Assembly: GCF_011745665.1 (NCBI RefSeq)
Contig: NZ_CP050253.1
Span: forward strand, 843,418-907,417
DNA: 64,000 nucleotides
From: Zophobihabitans entericus
Lineage (GTDB): Bacteria; Pseudomonadota; Gammaproteobacteria; Enterobacterales; Orbaceae
Reading direction: 5' to 3'
Shown: one piece after another, positions 9,782 through 19,143 of the stretch
Layout: every line of letters begins with the position of its first letter
Position numbering within the stretch: the first letter of the stretch is position 1
Position numbers and translations under genes: made by a program
The notes under the pieces: generated by a model
Databases searched by the model: none
What the model saw: the letters and a program-made list of their open reading frames with translations, nothing else
Told to the model about the DNA's origin: nothing

Positions 9782-10369
9782 ATGAGTAATATATTAATTG
9801 TCAACGCTGCTAAAAGTTTTGCTCACTCAGAAGGTGCGCTAAATAATTTCTTAAGTTCTGTGGCGCAGGAAACATTGAGCGAATTAGGCCATGAAGTGAA
9901 AAGAACAGATGTTGATAAAGGCTATGATCTGGAAGAAGAAGTAGGGAAGTTTCTGTGGGCAGATACGATTATTTATCAAATGCCTGCCTGGTGGATGGAT
10001 ATGCCGTGGATTCTAAAAAAATATGTGGATGACGTTTTCACATTTGGTCACGGTCGTATGTATAACAATGATGGACGTACTCGTTCTGATTTAAGCAAAA
10101 AATATGGTTCTGGTGGTATGTTACAAGGCAGAACATATATGCTTTCTGTCACCTGGAATGCTCCGCTGGAAGCGTTTGTTGAAGCAAACCAGTTCTTTGA
10201 AGGTAAAGGTGTTGATAGTGTTTATTTCCCGTTTCATAAAGCCAATGAGTTTATTGGTTTAAAACGTTTACCTACCTTTATGTGTAATGATGTGATTAAA
10301 GAGCCACATGTTGAACAGGATGCTGCTCGTTATAAAGCTCATCTTAAAAGTGTATTTACCACCAAATAA
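9782..10369 (+). CDS. mdaB: NADPH:quinone oxidoreductase MdaB
   Basis: A 195-residue flavodoxin-like FAD enzyme that aligns end to end with MdaB (193 in E. coli). Recognisable segments are ILIVNAAKSFAHSEG at the N-terminus, YQMPAWWMDMPWILKKYVDDVF (about 63-84), FGHGRMYNNDGR and YMLSVTWNAP. MdaB reduces quinones by two electrons with NADPH and protects against oxidative and electrophile stress in the cytosol. It stands alone, divergent from the Kef antiporter, and ends at a hairpin terminator. Confidence 0.93.
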   Translation: MSNILIVNAAKSFAHSEGALNNFLSSVAQETLSELGHEVKRTDVDKGYDLEEEVGKFLWADTIIYQMPAWWMDMPWILKKYVDDVFTFGHGRMYNNDGRTRSDLSKKYGSGGMLQGRTYMLSVTWNAPLEAFVEANQFFEGKGVDSVYFPFHKANEFIGLKRLPTFMCNDVIKEPHVEQDAARYKAHLKSVFTTK

Positions 10370-10386
10370 TAGAGTGAGTTAGATTT

Positions 10387-10418
10387 AAAAAAGCGCTGTT
10401 AATTCAGCGCCTTTTTTA
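10387..10418. terminator. Bidirectional terminator between mdaB and the WG-like protein gene
   Basis: AAAAAAGCGCTG / CAGCGCCTTTTTT hairpin with a 6-nt loop. The A-tract on one side and T-tract on the other serve both convergent genes. Confidence 0.9.
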
Positions 10419-10433
10419 TATTTATAAACTAGT

Positions 10434-12407
10434 TTATGGTGTGGGTTGGTGAAGAATAGCTTCGTTAACAGGTGAACCTTTTAAAGTCACTGAGTATCTT
10501 TGCTTATCTTTTACCAGCGCAAAGCTCTTTTCATCATAACTTAGGATAAATTGAGTATATTCAACAGGCACCAGTTCCTGACCCGTTACAGATAAAATAC
10601 CAAAGAGAGGATATCCATATTTATTTTGTTGTTCTGCTAAAATGACACCAGTGTGCGACAAATAAGTGAGCTTATGGTACGTTTTGTCTGTCAGCGCTTT
10701 ACCTTGCAGATCAAAAAGTTGATAGTGTTTATGTTCATCTATCGCAATATAGCCGGTATCTAGCGGAATAATATCTTGATAAATTGCGGGTAAGATATTT
10801 TGAATATTCTCATCAATAATACCGTAATATCTATCAAACATATCCTTTATTGTGATTGAGACTTTATACCGAACTGGCTGGGCAGGCTGCTCGATGAGCC
10901 TTACTTCACTATAACTGTGAATTAGGTTTAAGATATCTTGTGGATATTGATTAAGATGTATCGGTTTTATCTGACGTAGTGTCTGAATAAATTTTAAATG
11001 ATTAATCAGATAATCATGTTTGGGATCTGTCACATAACTCAGACGATAGGTGAGTCCGTTATCATACATATAGAAGTAAGTGAGATAGTTGTCCTGAAAG
11101 TCGGGCTCAACAAATATCACACTATTTTCATCTTGATAAGCAACATGATACTCATCATTTAGACTGTATTTTAGCGTATCGTCTGCCATCTGTTTTTCCA
11201 GAGTGTTGGCAAAAATGTATAGCTCATTTTTATTATAGAAATTGTTATTTAAAGAGATATCCAGATTATTTCTAAAAACACTTCCTCTAAATAAACGCGT
11301 TACTTCCAACTCTTTTTGTAAGACACGGTAGAGCTCATTTTCAAACTCTTTAGCGTCATAGAGCGAAGTATACTCATCTTCAAATTCTGTGCGTGATAAC
11401 CCGGCAGCAGAAGCATCTATTTGTTCACCTAGGTACTTAGGATCAATACTTCTGACCGTCATATAAGCGACAGCAAGATCGCCTGTTAGGGAGTTAGAGG
11501 GCAAACTATACGTAACAAAAGTAAACTCCTGCTTTTTTTCATTATATTGATAATAAAACGCTTCAAGACTGCTTACTGTTGTTGAGTGATAGACTGCACC
11601 AAACTCAGATTTCAATAATACAGCTTCAGGTAAGCGATTTTGTTGTGCCAGATAGCGTTCGAGATCAAAGCGATTTTTATCAGCCTGAATTTTGGTCACA
11701 GTCAGTTTGTAATCCAGAGCTTGATAAAAACGTACTGAGTCTTGTTCTTCAGATGAAAAACGAACTAAAACATCATCAAACCAGCGGTAGTAAACTCCTG
11801 TTGTTCTGCGCTCTAGTGGTGAATCGCTACCATACAAAGGAAGTTTTAAAGTAACAGCACCTGAAGTTGAATAAAATCCAACAAAATCAGAAAGATCAGC
11901 ATTCGCGAGATCTTGTTTTTGTTTTAAATAACGAGCAACAATTTTTTGATGTTGTGCTGTTTGATAGTCCTGTAGTGTTTTTAATTGTGGTGAATCTTCT
12001 GCCACATGAATCAGACGAAAGGTAATAGAACATTGCCACCAGAGGCAATCATTACTATTTACTTCTAATGTTTTGTCATCGATCAGGCTTAATTGGTAGT
12101 CTTTATCACCAAAATTAATGAGATTGTTATCTTCTCCAAAAATAATTTCATTATCCAGATTATTCTCATAATAAATAAATTGAGTAGAGTCTTTGTTCCA
12201 GTGGAAGTAGTGAGTGTCTTTGGTTTGGAGAATAAATTGCTCAATACTTTTTGGGAGATCAGTATCTTCGCCTTTTTTAATATCAACATTTTCAATAATG
12301 TAATATCCACTTTGTGCTTGGGTAATAAGATGCTGGCTTTCATTTGCACCGGCGAAAGGAGTGACTAAAAAGAGTAAACTGGTCAGCCAGAATTTGATGA
12401 AGTTCAT
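10434..12407 (-). CDS. Exported protein of unknown function with C-terminal WG-like repeats
   Basis: I do not recognise this family. I choose the ATG at 12407 (657 residues) because it puts the signal peptide MNFIKFWLTSLLFLVTPFAGA at the N-terminus and has GAGA 9 nt upstream. An upstream ATG at 12419 is possible, and the frame is open to 12449. The mature protein is acidic, Tyr/Gln/Asp-rich and mostly beta-like. The last 130 residues hold two diverged WG-type units: YYGIIDENIQNILPAIYQDI and LFGILSVTGQELVPVEYTQF. WG repeats occur in many exported or surface proteins without a fixed function. The gene is monocistronic between a shared terminator and the fabV upstream region. Confidence 0.7.
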   Translation of the reverse strand: MNFIKFWLTSLLFLVTPFAGANESQHLITQAQSGYYIIENVDIKKGEDTDLPKSIEQFILQTKDTHYFHWNKDSTQFIYYENNLDNEIIFGEDNNLINFGDKDYQLSLIDDKTLEVNSNDCLWWQCSITFRLIHVAEDSPQLKTLQDYQTAQHQKIVARYLKQKQDLANADLSDFVGFYSTSGAVTLKLPLYGSDSPLERRTTGVYYRWFDDVLVRFSSEEQDSVRFYQALDYKLTVTKIQADKNRFDLERYLAQQNRLPEAVLLKSEFGAVYHSTTVSSLEAFYYQYNEKKQEFTFVTYSLPSNSLTGDLAVAYMTVRSIDPKYLGEQIDASAAGLSRTEFEDEYTSLYDAKEFENELYRVLQKELEVTRLFRGSVFRNNLDISLNNNFYNKNELYIFANTLEKQMADDTLKYSLNDEYHVAYQDENSVIFVEPDFQDNYLTYFYMYDNGLTYRLSYVTDPKHDYLINHLKFIQTLRQIKPIHLNQYPQDILNLIHSYSEVRLIEQPAQPVRYKVSITIKDMFDRYYGIIDENIQNILPAIYQDIIPLDTGYIAIDEHKHYQLFDLQGKALTDKTYHKLTYLSHTGVILAEQQNKYGYPLFGILSVTGQELVPVEYTQFILSYDEKSFALVKDKQRYSVTLKGSPVNEAILHQPTP

Positions 12408-12449
12408 AGATTGTCTCATTATCTTTATATTTTTATTGAGTGCCAGCAT

Positions 12450-12765
12450 TGTAGCAACAAACCAACAGATTTCTTATGAAATTTGTTATTTTTTTACTTA
12501 AAAATTCCATATATTCAAAGGGAAATAAAAGTGTTTAGTTCTTATGATTTTTAGCAATAAATTGTGTGAGGTATTAATAACCAGCCAAAGAAATACATTT
12601 ATTTAAAAATAAATGATTAAAAATCAATAAATTAAACTCTTCGCTAGGTATTTTCAATTAAATTGTTTAGAATAGCAGATGATTTTCAACATAACAGATA
12701 ACGATACTGAATGATCTAAGCACAAAGTTCGTTATGTTTCGTGTATAACTCAATGAGAACCCTTT
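12450..12765. other. AT-rich intergenic region upstream of fabV
   Basis: About 316 nt separating two divergent genes. It is strongly AT-rich with no supported ORF. A TAGAAT -10-like hexamer at 12668-12673 is a possible fabV promoter element, but its -35 is weak. No recognisable FadR, FabR or FapR-type operator is visible. Confidence 0.35.
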
Positions 12766-13977
12766 ATGATAATTAAACCTAAAATTCGCGGTTTTATTTG
12801 TACAACTACTCATCCGGTGGGTTGTGAAGCTAATGTTAATCAACAAATCGCTTATGTGAAATCCAAAGGCAAATTAACTAACGGGCCTAAAAAAGTTTTA
12901 GTGATTGGTGCGTCAACTGGTTACGGTTTAGCATCTCGTATTAATGCTGCTTTTGGTTCTGATGCTGCAACAATTGGTGTGTTTTTTGAAAAACCAGGCG
13001 CAGAAAACAAACCAGGAACAGCAGGTTGGTATAACTCTGCAGCATTTGATAAAGCGGCTAAAGCGGCTGGCTTATATTCAAAGAGCGTCAATGGTGATGC
13101 ATTCTCTAACGAGTGCCGAAAACTAGTTATCGACTTAATCAAAAAAGATTTAGGTAAGATCGATTTAGTGGTTTATTCACTGGCTTCCCCGGTTAGAAAA
13201 TTACCGGAGACAGGTGAAGTTGTACGTTCAGTATTAAAACCAATCGGTCAGCCATACAAGTCAGTTGCACTGGATACTAATAAAGATGTGCTGATTGAAG
13301 CAACAGTTGAACCAGCAAATGAGCAGGAAATTGCTGATACCATTAAAGTAATGGGTGGTCAGGACTGGGAACTATGGATGAATGCACTACAAGATGCTGG
13401 TGTACTTGCAGATAACGCAAAATCTGTAGCTTACTCTTATATTGGTACTGAACTGACATGGCCAATTTACTGGCACGGTACGCTGGGTAAAGCGAAAGAA
13501 GATTTAGACCGTGCTGCACATGCCATTGATAAAAAATTATCAGCTAAAGGCGGAGCAGCTTATGTTTCAGTATTAAAATCGGTTGTCACACAAGCTTCTG
13601 CAGCAATTCCTGTAATGCCTTTATATATTGCGATGTCTTTCCGTGTGATGAAAGATATGGGGATTCACGAAGGTTGTATCGAACAAATCCAACGTATGTT
13701 CTCAACTAAACTGTACTGTGGTAAAACGCCTGATACTGATGAAGAGCATCGTTTAAGACTTGATGACTGGGAACTTCGTCCGGAAGTACAAGATGCTTGT
13801 GGTGCAATCTGGGCTAAAGTAAAAGATGATAATATTTATCAACTGACTGACTATCAAGGCTATAAAGATGAGTTCTTACGTCTGTTTGGTTTTGGTTTAG
13901 CGGGTGTTGATTATGATGCTGATGTTAATCCGGAAGTCTCATTTGATGTTGTTGAACTGGATGCAACAAAAGCCTAA
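12766..13977 (+). CDS. fabV: Enoyl-[acyl-carrier-protein] reductase FabV (trans-2-enoyl-CoA reductase)
   Basis: A 403-residue enzyme, matching the FabV/TER length of about 400. It catalyses the NADH-dependent last step of the fatty-acid elongation cycle. The FabV-specific catalytic motif Y-x8-K is present as Y235 to K244 in [10 protein letters not shown], longer than the Y-x6-K of FabI. The cofactor-binding region is [15 protein letters not shown] (44-58). The N-terminal [20 protein letters not shown] is diagnostic. FabV is triclosan-tolerant in characterised species. Whether this genome also has FabI cannot be told from this window. It is monocistronic with a terminator. Confidence 0.97.
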   Translation: MIIKPKIRGFICTTTHPVGCEANVNQQIAYVKSKGKLTNGPKKVLVIGASTGYGLASRINAAFGSDAATIGVFFEKPGAENKPGTAGWYNSAAFDKAAKAAGLYSKSVNGDAFSNECRKLVIDLIKKDLGKIDLVVYSLASPVRKLPETGEVVRSVLKPIGQPYKSVALDTNKDVLIEATVEPANEQEIADTIKVMGGQDWELWMNALQDAGVLADNAKSVAYSYIGTELTWPIYWHGTLGKAKEDLDRAAHAIDKKLSAKGGAAYVSVLKSVVTQASAAIPVMPLYIAMSFRVMKDMGIHEGCIEQIQRMFSTKLYCGKTPDTDEEHRLRLDDWELRPEVQDACGAIWAKVKDDNIYQLTDYQGYKDEFLRLFGFGLAGVDYDADVNPEVSFDVVELDATKA

Positions 13978-13998
13978 TTAATTTTGTATTTTGAAGTA

Positions 13999-14036
13999 TG
14001 CCCTGTACCAGAGCAATCCGGTACAGGGTGTTTCAT
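13999..14036 (+). terminator. Terminator of fabV
   Basis: CCCTGTACC / GGTACAGGG stem with a 10-nt loop, followed by a modest T-rich tract (TGTTTCATTTT). Confidence 0.8.
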
Positions 14037-14140
14037 TTTATGATGGTCAGTAAGTAATACTTAATTATTTACCAAACCATTAAATAATTTGAGTTCAGCA
14101 CTGTGGTTTGCCACGGTGTTTATTTTTTGGAGAATGTAGT

Positions 14141-14551
14141 ATGTCTGAATTTCCGTCTATCATGGTTTCAGGTTTAGATTACAATCGTTTGATGAATTTA
14201 ATCGATTCAGTAGCTAATCAAAATCTACCAAGTGTGGAAACACTGGAAATGGAACTTGAACGAGCAGAGGTTATTGATTCTGATAAAATGCCGGCCAATA
14301 TTATTACCATGAACAGCACTGCTGTTGTGACTGACAGTAAAGGTACTGAACGTCGATTAACTTTGGTATATCCAAGAGATGCCAATTTTGACGAAGGTAA
14401 AATCAGTATTTTAGCACCTGTTGGTGTCGCTATTTTAGGCCTGTCTGTTGGTCAAAGTATTAACTGGGCACTACCAAATGGTGAAAGTATTAAACTGAAA
14501 ATTCAATCTATTGAATTCCAACCAGAAGCAGCAGGTGAGTTCACTTTATAG
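14141..14551 (+). CDS. rnk: Nucleoside diphosphate kinase regulator Rnk
   Basis: 136 residues from the ATG at 14141, exactly the E. coli Rnk length. An in-frame ATG exists at 14108, but GGAGA 7 nt before 14141 decides for the later one. Rnk is a GreA/GreB-like RNA-polymerase-binding protein with a short N-terminal coiled coil and a C-terminal FKBP-like domain. Here RLTLVYPRDANFDEGKISILAPVGVAILGLSVGQ is the conserved GreA/B C-terminal signature (about residues 78-111). The short N-terminal helix pair (LMNLIDSVANQN...LEMELERAEVI) is as in Rnk. It is convergent with the MetE-like gene. Confidence 0.93.
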   Translation: MSEFPSIMVSGLDYNRLMNLIDSVANQNLPSVETLEMELERAEVIDSDKMPANIITMNSTAVVTDSKGTERRLTLVYPRDANFDEGKISILAPVGVAILGLSVGQSINWALPNGESIKLKIQSIEFQPEAAGEFTL

Positions 14552-14560
14552 TTGGTTCTT

Positions 14561-14593
14561 TAAGGTTAAACTCGTTGAGCGAGTTGACCTTAA
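14561..14593. terminator. Hairpin between the convergent rnk and MetE-like genes
   Basis: TAAGGTTAAACTCG / CGAGTTGACCTTA with a 5-nt loop and one mismatch. It lies between two convergent stop codons. Neither side has a proper T-tract, so it may be a weak terminator or a protective 3' stem. Confidence 0.45.
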
Positions 14594-14600
14594 AGGAATA

Positions 14601-15299
14601 CTATTTCTGTACTATATAATCTGTCAGATGACTTATTTTTTGTATTTCAGATAAAATAAGAGGATGTGAGGCAGATAATCTAAGTGTGATCTCAAGATCT
14701 TGTGGTTTGTGTTGTAAGACTTGTCTTAGAGTGTTCAGTGCAGTGTGACACAGACGTTCAATTTTTTCATCCCACTCATAATCAAGTATATTGAGATGCT
14801 CAGCGATCTGAGAAAGCAGGAGTTCCTCTAAATATAACTTTCTACAACCGGCACGATAAAATCCAAGTATCACTTTGATATAAACACTAACGAGTTCATT
14901 ACAGAACTGATCAAATGAGTGATATATTCCAACATGATTGAAATGGGAAGAGAGGAAAAGTGTTAAACTGGGTAATTTATAACTATTTGATTTTATTGAA
15001 TATTTATTTTCTGTAAAATAGTCAGTCAGGCAAGGGTGACGACCGTCAAAATCTAGTCTGGCTTGTAGCTGTAAATCTTCATAAGTACTGGCTTGTGTGG
15101 TAGTTTGCTCAATACCAATTAAGTGTGTCAAAAAATATTGATGTTCTGTTATCAGGCAACAACTCACCTGAGTTTTTTCAGTTGATCGCGGTTTCTTTTT
15201 TAGTATCTGATCGATGATCTTAAAGGTAAATTTTTCCGGTATCATATTAACATGACCAGAGAATTCGTATAAGGCGCGCTGCTCTGCTGAATATGTCAT
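14601..15299 (-). CDS. Truncated, probably non-catalytic MetE/YxjG-like protein
   Basis: 232 residues, with AGAGG 5 nt before the ATG. By recall, residues about 78-210 follow the order of the cobalamin-independent methionine synthase-like YxjG/YxjH family. ARLDFDGRHPCLTDYF (80-95) corresponds to the GKLDF..HPML..F segment, LPSLTLF (109-115) to IPSPSMLHF, FYRAGCRKLYLEEL (147-160) to FYDAGCRYLQLDD, and HKPQDLEITLRL (197-208) to KPxDLVVTMHI. The protein then stops where the family continues with the zinc-binding HxCRGN motif; here the text reads LRLSASHP, with no Cys. The YxjG N-terminal HVGSLLRP segment is not recognisable either. The four MetJ-type boxes upstream support a methionine-related role. 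It could be a decayed gene or a repurposed, non-enzymatic protein. Confidence 0.65.
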   Translation of the reverse strand: MTYSAEQRALYEFSGHVNMIPEKFTFKIIDQILKKKPRSTEKTQVSCCLITEHQYFLTHLIGIEQTTTQASTYEDLQLQARLDFDGRHPCLTDYFTENKYSIKSNSYKLPSLTLFLSSHFNHVGIYHSFDQFCNELVSVYIKVILGFYRAGCRKLYLEELLLSQIAEHLNILDYEWDEKIERLCHTALNTLRQVLQHKPQDLEITLRLSASHPLILSEIQKISHLTDYIVQK

Positions 15300-15320
15300 G
15301 TTAACCTCTCTTACTTTACT

Positions 15321-15352
15321 GGATGTTTAGACGTCTAAATGTCTGAACTTCT
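15321..15352 (-). promoter_or_regulatory. Probable MetJ operator (four tandem met boxes)
   Basis: Four contiguous 8-mers compared with the MetJ consensus AGACGTCT: 15321-15328 matches 5/8, 15329-15336 is a perfect AGACGTCT, 15337-15344 (AAATGTCT) matches 6/8, and 15345-15352 matches 5/8. MetJ binds tandem met boxes of exactly this period. The array lies 22 nt upstream of the MetE-like ATG and just downstream of a predicted leftward promoter, where a bound repressor would block initiation. Confidence 0.75.
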
Positions 15353-15380
15353 ATTCTCCATAATTTACCGTCGGAGTCAA
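15353..15380 (-). promoter_or_regulatory. Predicted leftward promoter of the MetE-like gene
   Basis: On the minus strand TTGACT (15380-15375) and GAGAAT (15358-15353) are 16 bp apart. The -10 abuts the met boxes. The -35 matches 5/6 and the -10 matches 4/6 of consensus. Confidence 0.5.
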
Positions 15381-15575
15381 TAGGTAAAGCTGACTTTTAA
15401 TAAGATGTGTTACTATATCCGCCGGATAACGTGGTTAATGAGTTCTACAATAAAATAAAACCATAAATTAGACTGAACTCATCAGGAAATAGGCATAGTA
15501 ATTCAGAATAATAATCCGTAGACTATGGCATAACTTAAGAACAGAAATTCTCTCTGATAATCAGATTAGAAGTAT

Positions 15576-17111
15576 ATGAATTTATTAAAATCGCTGGCAA
15601 AAGTCAGTTCAATGACGATGTTTTCTCGGGTGCTCGGTTTTGTCCGGGACGCTATCATTGCGCGCTTTTTTGGTGCTGGTATGGCGACCGATGCCTTTTT
15701 TGTGGCATTTAAACTCCCTAATTTATTGCGTCGAATCTTTGCTGAAGGGGCATTCTCTCAGGCTTTTGTGCCTATTTTGGCAGAGTATAAAACCCAGCAG
15801 GGTGATGAGGCGACCAGAACTTTTATCGCTTATGTATCAGGTTTACTGAGCTTGATTTTAGCTCTCGTTACGATCGTTGGTATTGTGGCAGCGCCAATTA
15901 TTATCTGGATCACTGCTCCCGGATTTACTGAACCGGTAGAGAAATTTGAACTGACGATTACACTACTGAGAATCACCTTTCCTTATATTTTTTTGATCTC
16001 ACTCACTTCTCTGGTTGGTGCTATTCTCAATACATGGAATCGTTTTTCGGTACCGGCTTTTGCCCCGACGTTACTCAATGTCAGTATGATTGGTTTTGCG
16101 CTGTTTGCGACGCCTTACTTTGATCCTCCGGTGTTAGCGTTAGCGGTTGCCGTGGTGGTTGGTGGTGTATTGCAGCTGTGCTATCAGCTACCAGCTTTAA
16201 AAAGTATCGGTATGCTGGTTTTGCCAAGAATTAATTTAAAGGATAGTGGCGTCTGGCGCGTATTAAAGCAGATGGGTCCTGCAATTCTTGGAGTTTCAGT
16301 CAGTCAGATCTCATTAATTATTAATACCATTTTTGCTTCATTTTTAATTTCCGGCTCTGTGTCATGGATGTATTATGCCGACCGTTTGATGGAATTTCCG
16401 GCTGGTGTGCTTGGTGTGGCGCTAGGAACAATTTTATTGCCGTCACTGTCTCGCTGCTTCTCAAAAGGGGATTATCAACAATATTCCCAATTACTGGATT
16501 GGGGACTGCGTCTGTGCTTTTTACTGGCTCTGCCAAGTACAGTTGCGCTTGGCGTGATCTCAAGACCGCTTATTGCGACTTTATTTGAATATGGGGAGTT
16601 TACTGCACAAGACACCCTGATGACTCAACAGGCACTTATTGCCTATTCTGTGGGCTTGCTGGGATTGATTTTAATTAAGGTGCTGGCACCCGGATTCTAT
16701 TCCCGTCAGGATATGAAGACTCCAGTTAAAATCGCTATCGTCACATTAATTTTAACTCAACTTATGAATCTGGCGTTTATTGTACCACTGCGCCATGCCG
16801 GGCTTTCACTGTCTATTGGTCTGGCGGCTTGTTTTAATGCTGCACTGCTATTTTGGCAACTGCGTAAAAAAGGATTTTATCACCTACAGCCGGGCTGGCG
16901 TTCGTTCTTAATTAAAGTGGTGATCGCGGTAATTTTAATGTCTGTAACTTTGTGGTTTGGTATGGATCTGCTACCTGATTGGTCAAGTGGTGGAATGCTT
17001 TCCCGTATGGGGCGTTTACTGGTTCTGGTGATGGTCGGAATTATAGTTTATTTCAGTGCGCTGCTTGTGATGGGCTTTAAGATTAAACAATTTATCAAAC
17101 GAACGGAATAA
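15576..17111 (+). CDS. murJ: Lipid II flippase MurJ
   Basis: A 511-residue MATE/MOP-superfamily protein with about 14 membrane spans, the length of E. coli MurJ. It moves lipid II from the cytosolic to the periplasmic face of the inner membrane for peptidoglycan synthesis. The N-terminal signature [24 protein letters not shown] and [29 protein letters not shown] is nearly invariant in MurJ. The later [26 protein letters not shown] motif is also present. The first of four paralogous membrane-protein genes follows 22 nt downstream, so murJ probably leads that operon. Confidence 0.96.
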   Translation: MNLLKSLAKVSSMTMFSRVLGFVRDAIIARFFGAGMATDAFFVAFKLPNLLRRIFAEGAFSQAFVPILAEYKTQQGDEATRTFIAYVSGLLSLILALVTIVGIVAAPIIIWITAPGFTEPVEKFELTITLLRITFPYIFLISLTSLVGAILNTWNRFSVPAFAPTLLNVSMIGFALFATPYFDPPVLALAVAVVVGGVLQLCYQLPALKSIGMLVLPRINLKDSGVWRVLKQMGPAILGVSVSQISLIINTIFASFLISGSVSWMYYADRLMEFPAGVLGVALGTILLPSLSRCFSKGDYQQYSQLLDWGLRLCFLLALPSTVALGVISRPLIATLFEYGEFTAQDTLMTQQALIAYSVGLLGLILIKVLAPGFYSRQDMKTPVKIAIVTLILTQLMNLAFIVPLRHAGLSLSIGLAACFNAALLFWQLRKKGFYHLQPGWRSFLIKVVIAVILMSVTLWFGMDLLPDWSSGGMLSRMGRLLVLVMVGIIVYFSALLVMGFKIKQFIKRTE

Positions 17112-17133
17112 ATAGAATAATTAAGGACTCGTC

Positions 17134-18102
17134 ATGTCTACAGCACGTTCTTTTTTTAAGTTGCCGATATTATTTACACTGATTAATTATGTGTTATTGA
17201 GAATAGGGCATCTTGTCATGCTTTGGTTCTCTTCTGGCTTTAGAGCGGAGGATTTCCAGTCAGGCTTTATGGCTCGTTTTATCTTTAATTCAATGGCAAG
17301 TACTTTACATGAGTTATTTATCTACTTCGTCATTGTTGCGATTGCCTGCTACTATGCAAAACTGCATGAAGTCACTAAACGCAATATTGTGATTATTTTG
17401 ATAGGAGCAATCTGCGCCACTATTTTGAATTTACTGTTAACCTTTTTCTGGAAAAGTGCAGGGCTTTTATTGTTCAATACATTGAGTCTGCTATCGCAGA
17501 GCTGGATAGTTCTCACTACCGTGATCACATTAACTACATGGTTATTTTATCTGACCAGTCTGATGTTGGTAGCTCTGTTAATTTTCTTTTTGCTCCGGTG
17601 GTGTGTTCGCTCAGAACAGCAAACTAGCTCATTGTTTGAGATGAACGCCGCTAATTTGAGCATTATTCATAATATGTTATTTTCAGGAACCATCGTGGCA
17701 CTCTTTATGTATTTTGTGACTGCGATTCCTAACTATATTTTTCCGACTTATTCTGATGATTTAGTTCACTTTGTACTGGTACTGTTGTGTTTATTGCTCA
17801 TTTCCGGATTACATCTTTTCTTTATTTACTTTTTTGTTCAGCCTTGTTTCAGTCAAAGTTATAGCACATTACAAATTATCCGGTTGTTAAAAAGTATAGG
17901 AATTATTGTCGGGATCTTATGTGTCGCTATGTTTATCACCATTATTGTTATTGAAGTGATATTTTATCTTTATCTGGCTGATCAGGGCTTTGAGATAATG
18001 ATACCGTTTATGATTGCCAGTTTTACGGCCTTATTAGTTGTATATTATGTGATATTGTTGACTTGTAGTCGGTTTGCGGTGAGACGTTATTTTTCCGTAT
18101 AA
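17134..18102 (+). CDS. Polytopic membrane protein of unknown family, tandem paralogue 1 of 4
   Basis: 322 residues, not recognised. It starts 22 nt after murJ with AAGGA 6 nt before the ATG. About eight hydrophobic spans are visible. The ends are shared with the next three genes: SFFKLPILF near the N-terminus and SRFAVRRYFS at the C-terminus. A further shared block is FIYFFVQPCFSQSYSTLQI about 80 residues before the end. A short charged segment WCVRSEQQTSSLFEMNAANLS (150-170 region) separates spans 4 and 5 and is probably cytosolic. There is no signal peptide, transporter motif or catalytic motif. It is the most diverged of the four at the start of the array. The murJ link suggests an envelope location, but no function follows. 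Confidence 0.75.
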   Translation: MSTARSFFKLPILFTLINYVLLRIGHLVMLWFSSGFRAEDFQSGFMARFIFNSMASTLHELFIYFVIVAIACYYAKLHEVTKRNIVIILIGAICATILNLLLTFFWKSAGLLLFNTLSLLSQSWIVLTTVITLTTWLFYLTSLMLVALLIFFLLRWCVRSEQQTSSLFEMNAANLSIIHNMLFSGTIVALFMYFVTAIPNYIFPTYSDDLVHFVLVLLCLLLISGLHLFFIYFFVQPCFSQSYSTLQIIRLLKSIGIIVGILCVAMFITIIVIEVIFYLYLADQGFEIMIPFMIASFTALLVVYYVILLTCSRFAVRRYFSV

Positions 18103-18186
18103 GGTTGTATAGTTGCATGTGTCGTAAGCAGAACATAAGCGACTCAAGACTATTTGAATAAAATTATATCGTAAGGATGCATTGCT

Positions 18187-19143
18187 ATGGGAAATCGTTC
18201 CTTTTTTAAATTACCTATCCTGTTTGTGGTGGTTAATTTCTTAGTATTGTTTGGTATCTATTTAGGAATGATTTGGCTTTTTTTCTCTGAGCATGATAAT
18301 GACTATTATTTAAGTGAATTCACTGCGCAGGTTTTTAGTCTTACTTTTTATAATATGCGTGAATTATTCTTCTATTTTGTGCTTGCTAGTATCGGTTGCT
18401 ACCGAGCCAGGTTATATGATGTAACAGAGAAAAATATTATGATAGTTGCTGGCATTGCTGTGATTGCAGCTATTTTTAATACGGTTTTTAGTGCGCTTTG
18501 GCAAACCGGTTATATGGCTCTGTTAGATTTCTTATTCCAATATTATTATTCCAGTGATTTTTGGATTTCGGCGGGGATGTTTATTCTTAGTCTGATTAAT
18601 CTGGCTTTAGTCGCAGTTCTTATCTTGTTCTTGTTTTCTCGTTGGGGTAAATCTGAGCATAATACCAGTCTGGTGTTTGAAATAACGGCAGAAAACTCTG
18701 GCTGGATTCATAACGTCTTATTTACTGCTTCGGTGATGGTTATTGTGATGTATTTTAGTTCTTATTTTTTGGCTGAACAGATTTTTCCGTCATTTTATTA
18801 CGACATGGCTGACGCTGTAATTATGTTATTGGTATTAATTGCAGTCGGTGGATTTAATAGTTTGTTTATCTATTTCTCGGCCCGTCGTCGTTTTATTCAG
18901 TCTTATAGCACTTTACAAATCTCCAAAGTCTTAAAAAGTGCCGGCATAACGCTTGGCATTGTATTAGGTATTGTTGTTATTTCATTAGTTATTCTGGGAT
19001 TCTTTTTATTTGAGTATTTTGACCATCAGGGGTTTGATGTACTCTTTATGTATCTCATTTTTAGTTTTGTTGCATTAGTTGTGATCGGTTATGTCACAAT
19101 GTTTTTGAGTAGTCGCTTTGCAGTAAGAAAATACTTTTCTTAA
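18187..19143 (+). CDS. Polytopic membrane protein of unknown family, tandem paralogue 2 of 4
   Basis: 318 residues, the second copy, 84 nt after paralogue 1, with its own AAGGA 11 nt before the ATG. It has the family ends RSFFKLPILF and SSRFAVRKYFS. The middle block is FIYFSARRRFIQSYSTLQISKVLKSAGIT, where paralogue 1 has FIYFFVQPCFSQSYSTLQI. About eight spans are predicted. The stretch before span 5 is GKSEHNTSLVFEITAENSGWIHNVLFTAS, equivalent to the acidic FEF/FEM motif of the other copies. It resembles paralogue 1 in the YSTLQI wording. Function unknown. Confidence 0.75.
   Translation: MGNRSFFKLPILFVVVNFLVLFGIYLGMIWLFFSEHDNDYYLSEFTAQVFSLTFYNMRELFFYFVLASIGCYRARLYDVTEKNIMIVAGIAVIAAIFNTVFSALWQTGYMALLDFLFQYYYSSDFWISAGMFILSLINLALVAVLILFLFSRWGKSEHNTSLVFEITAENSGWIHNVLFTASVMVIVMYFSSYFLAEQIFPSFYYDMADAVIMLLVLIAVGGFNSLFIYFSARRRFIQSYSTLQISKVLKSAGITLGIVLGIVVISLVILGFFLFEYFDHQGFDVLFMYLIFSFVALVVIGYVTMFLSSRFAVRKYFS

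Noticed and set aside
12089..12368. Overlapping frames on both strands inside the WG-like protein gene
   Set aside because: Low-complexity, Ile/Asn-rich shadows of the signal-peptide gene.
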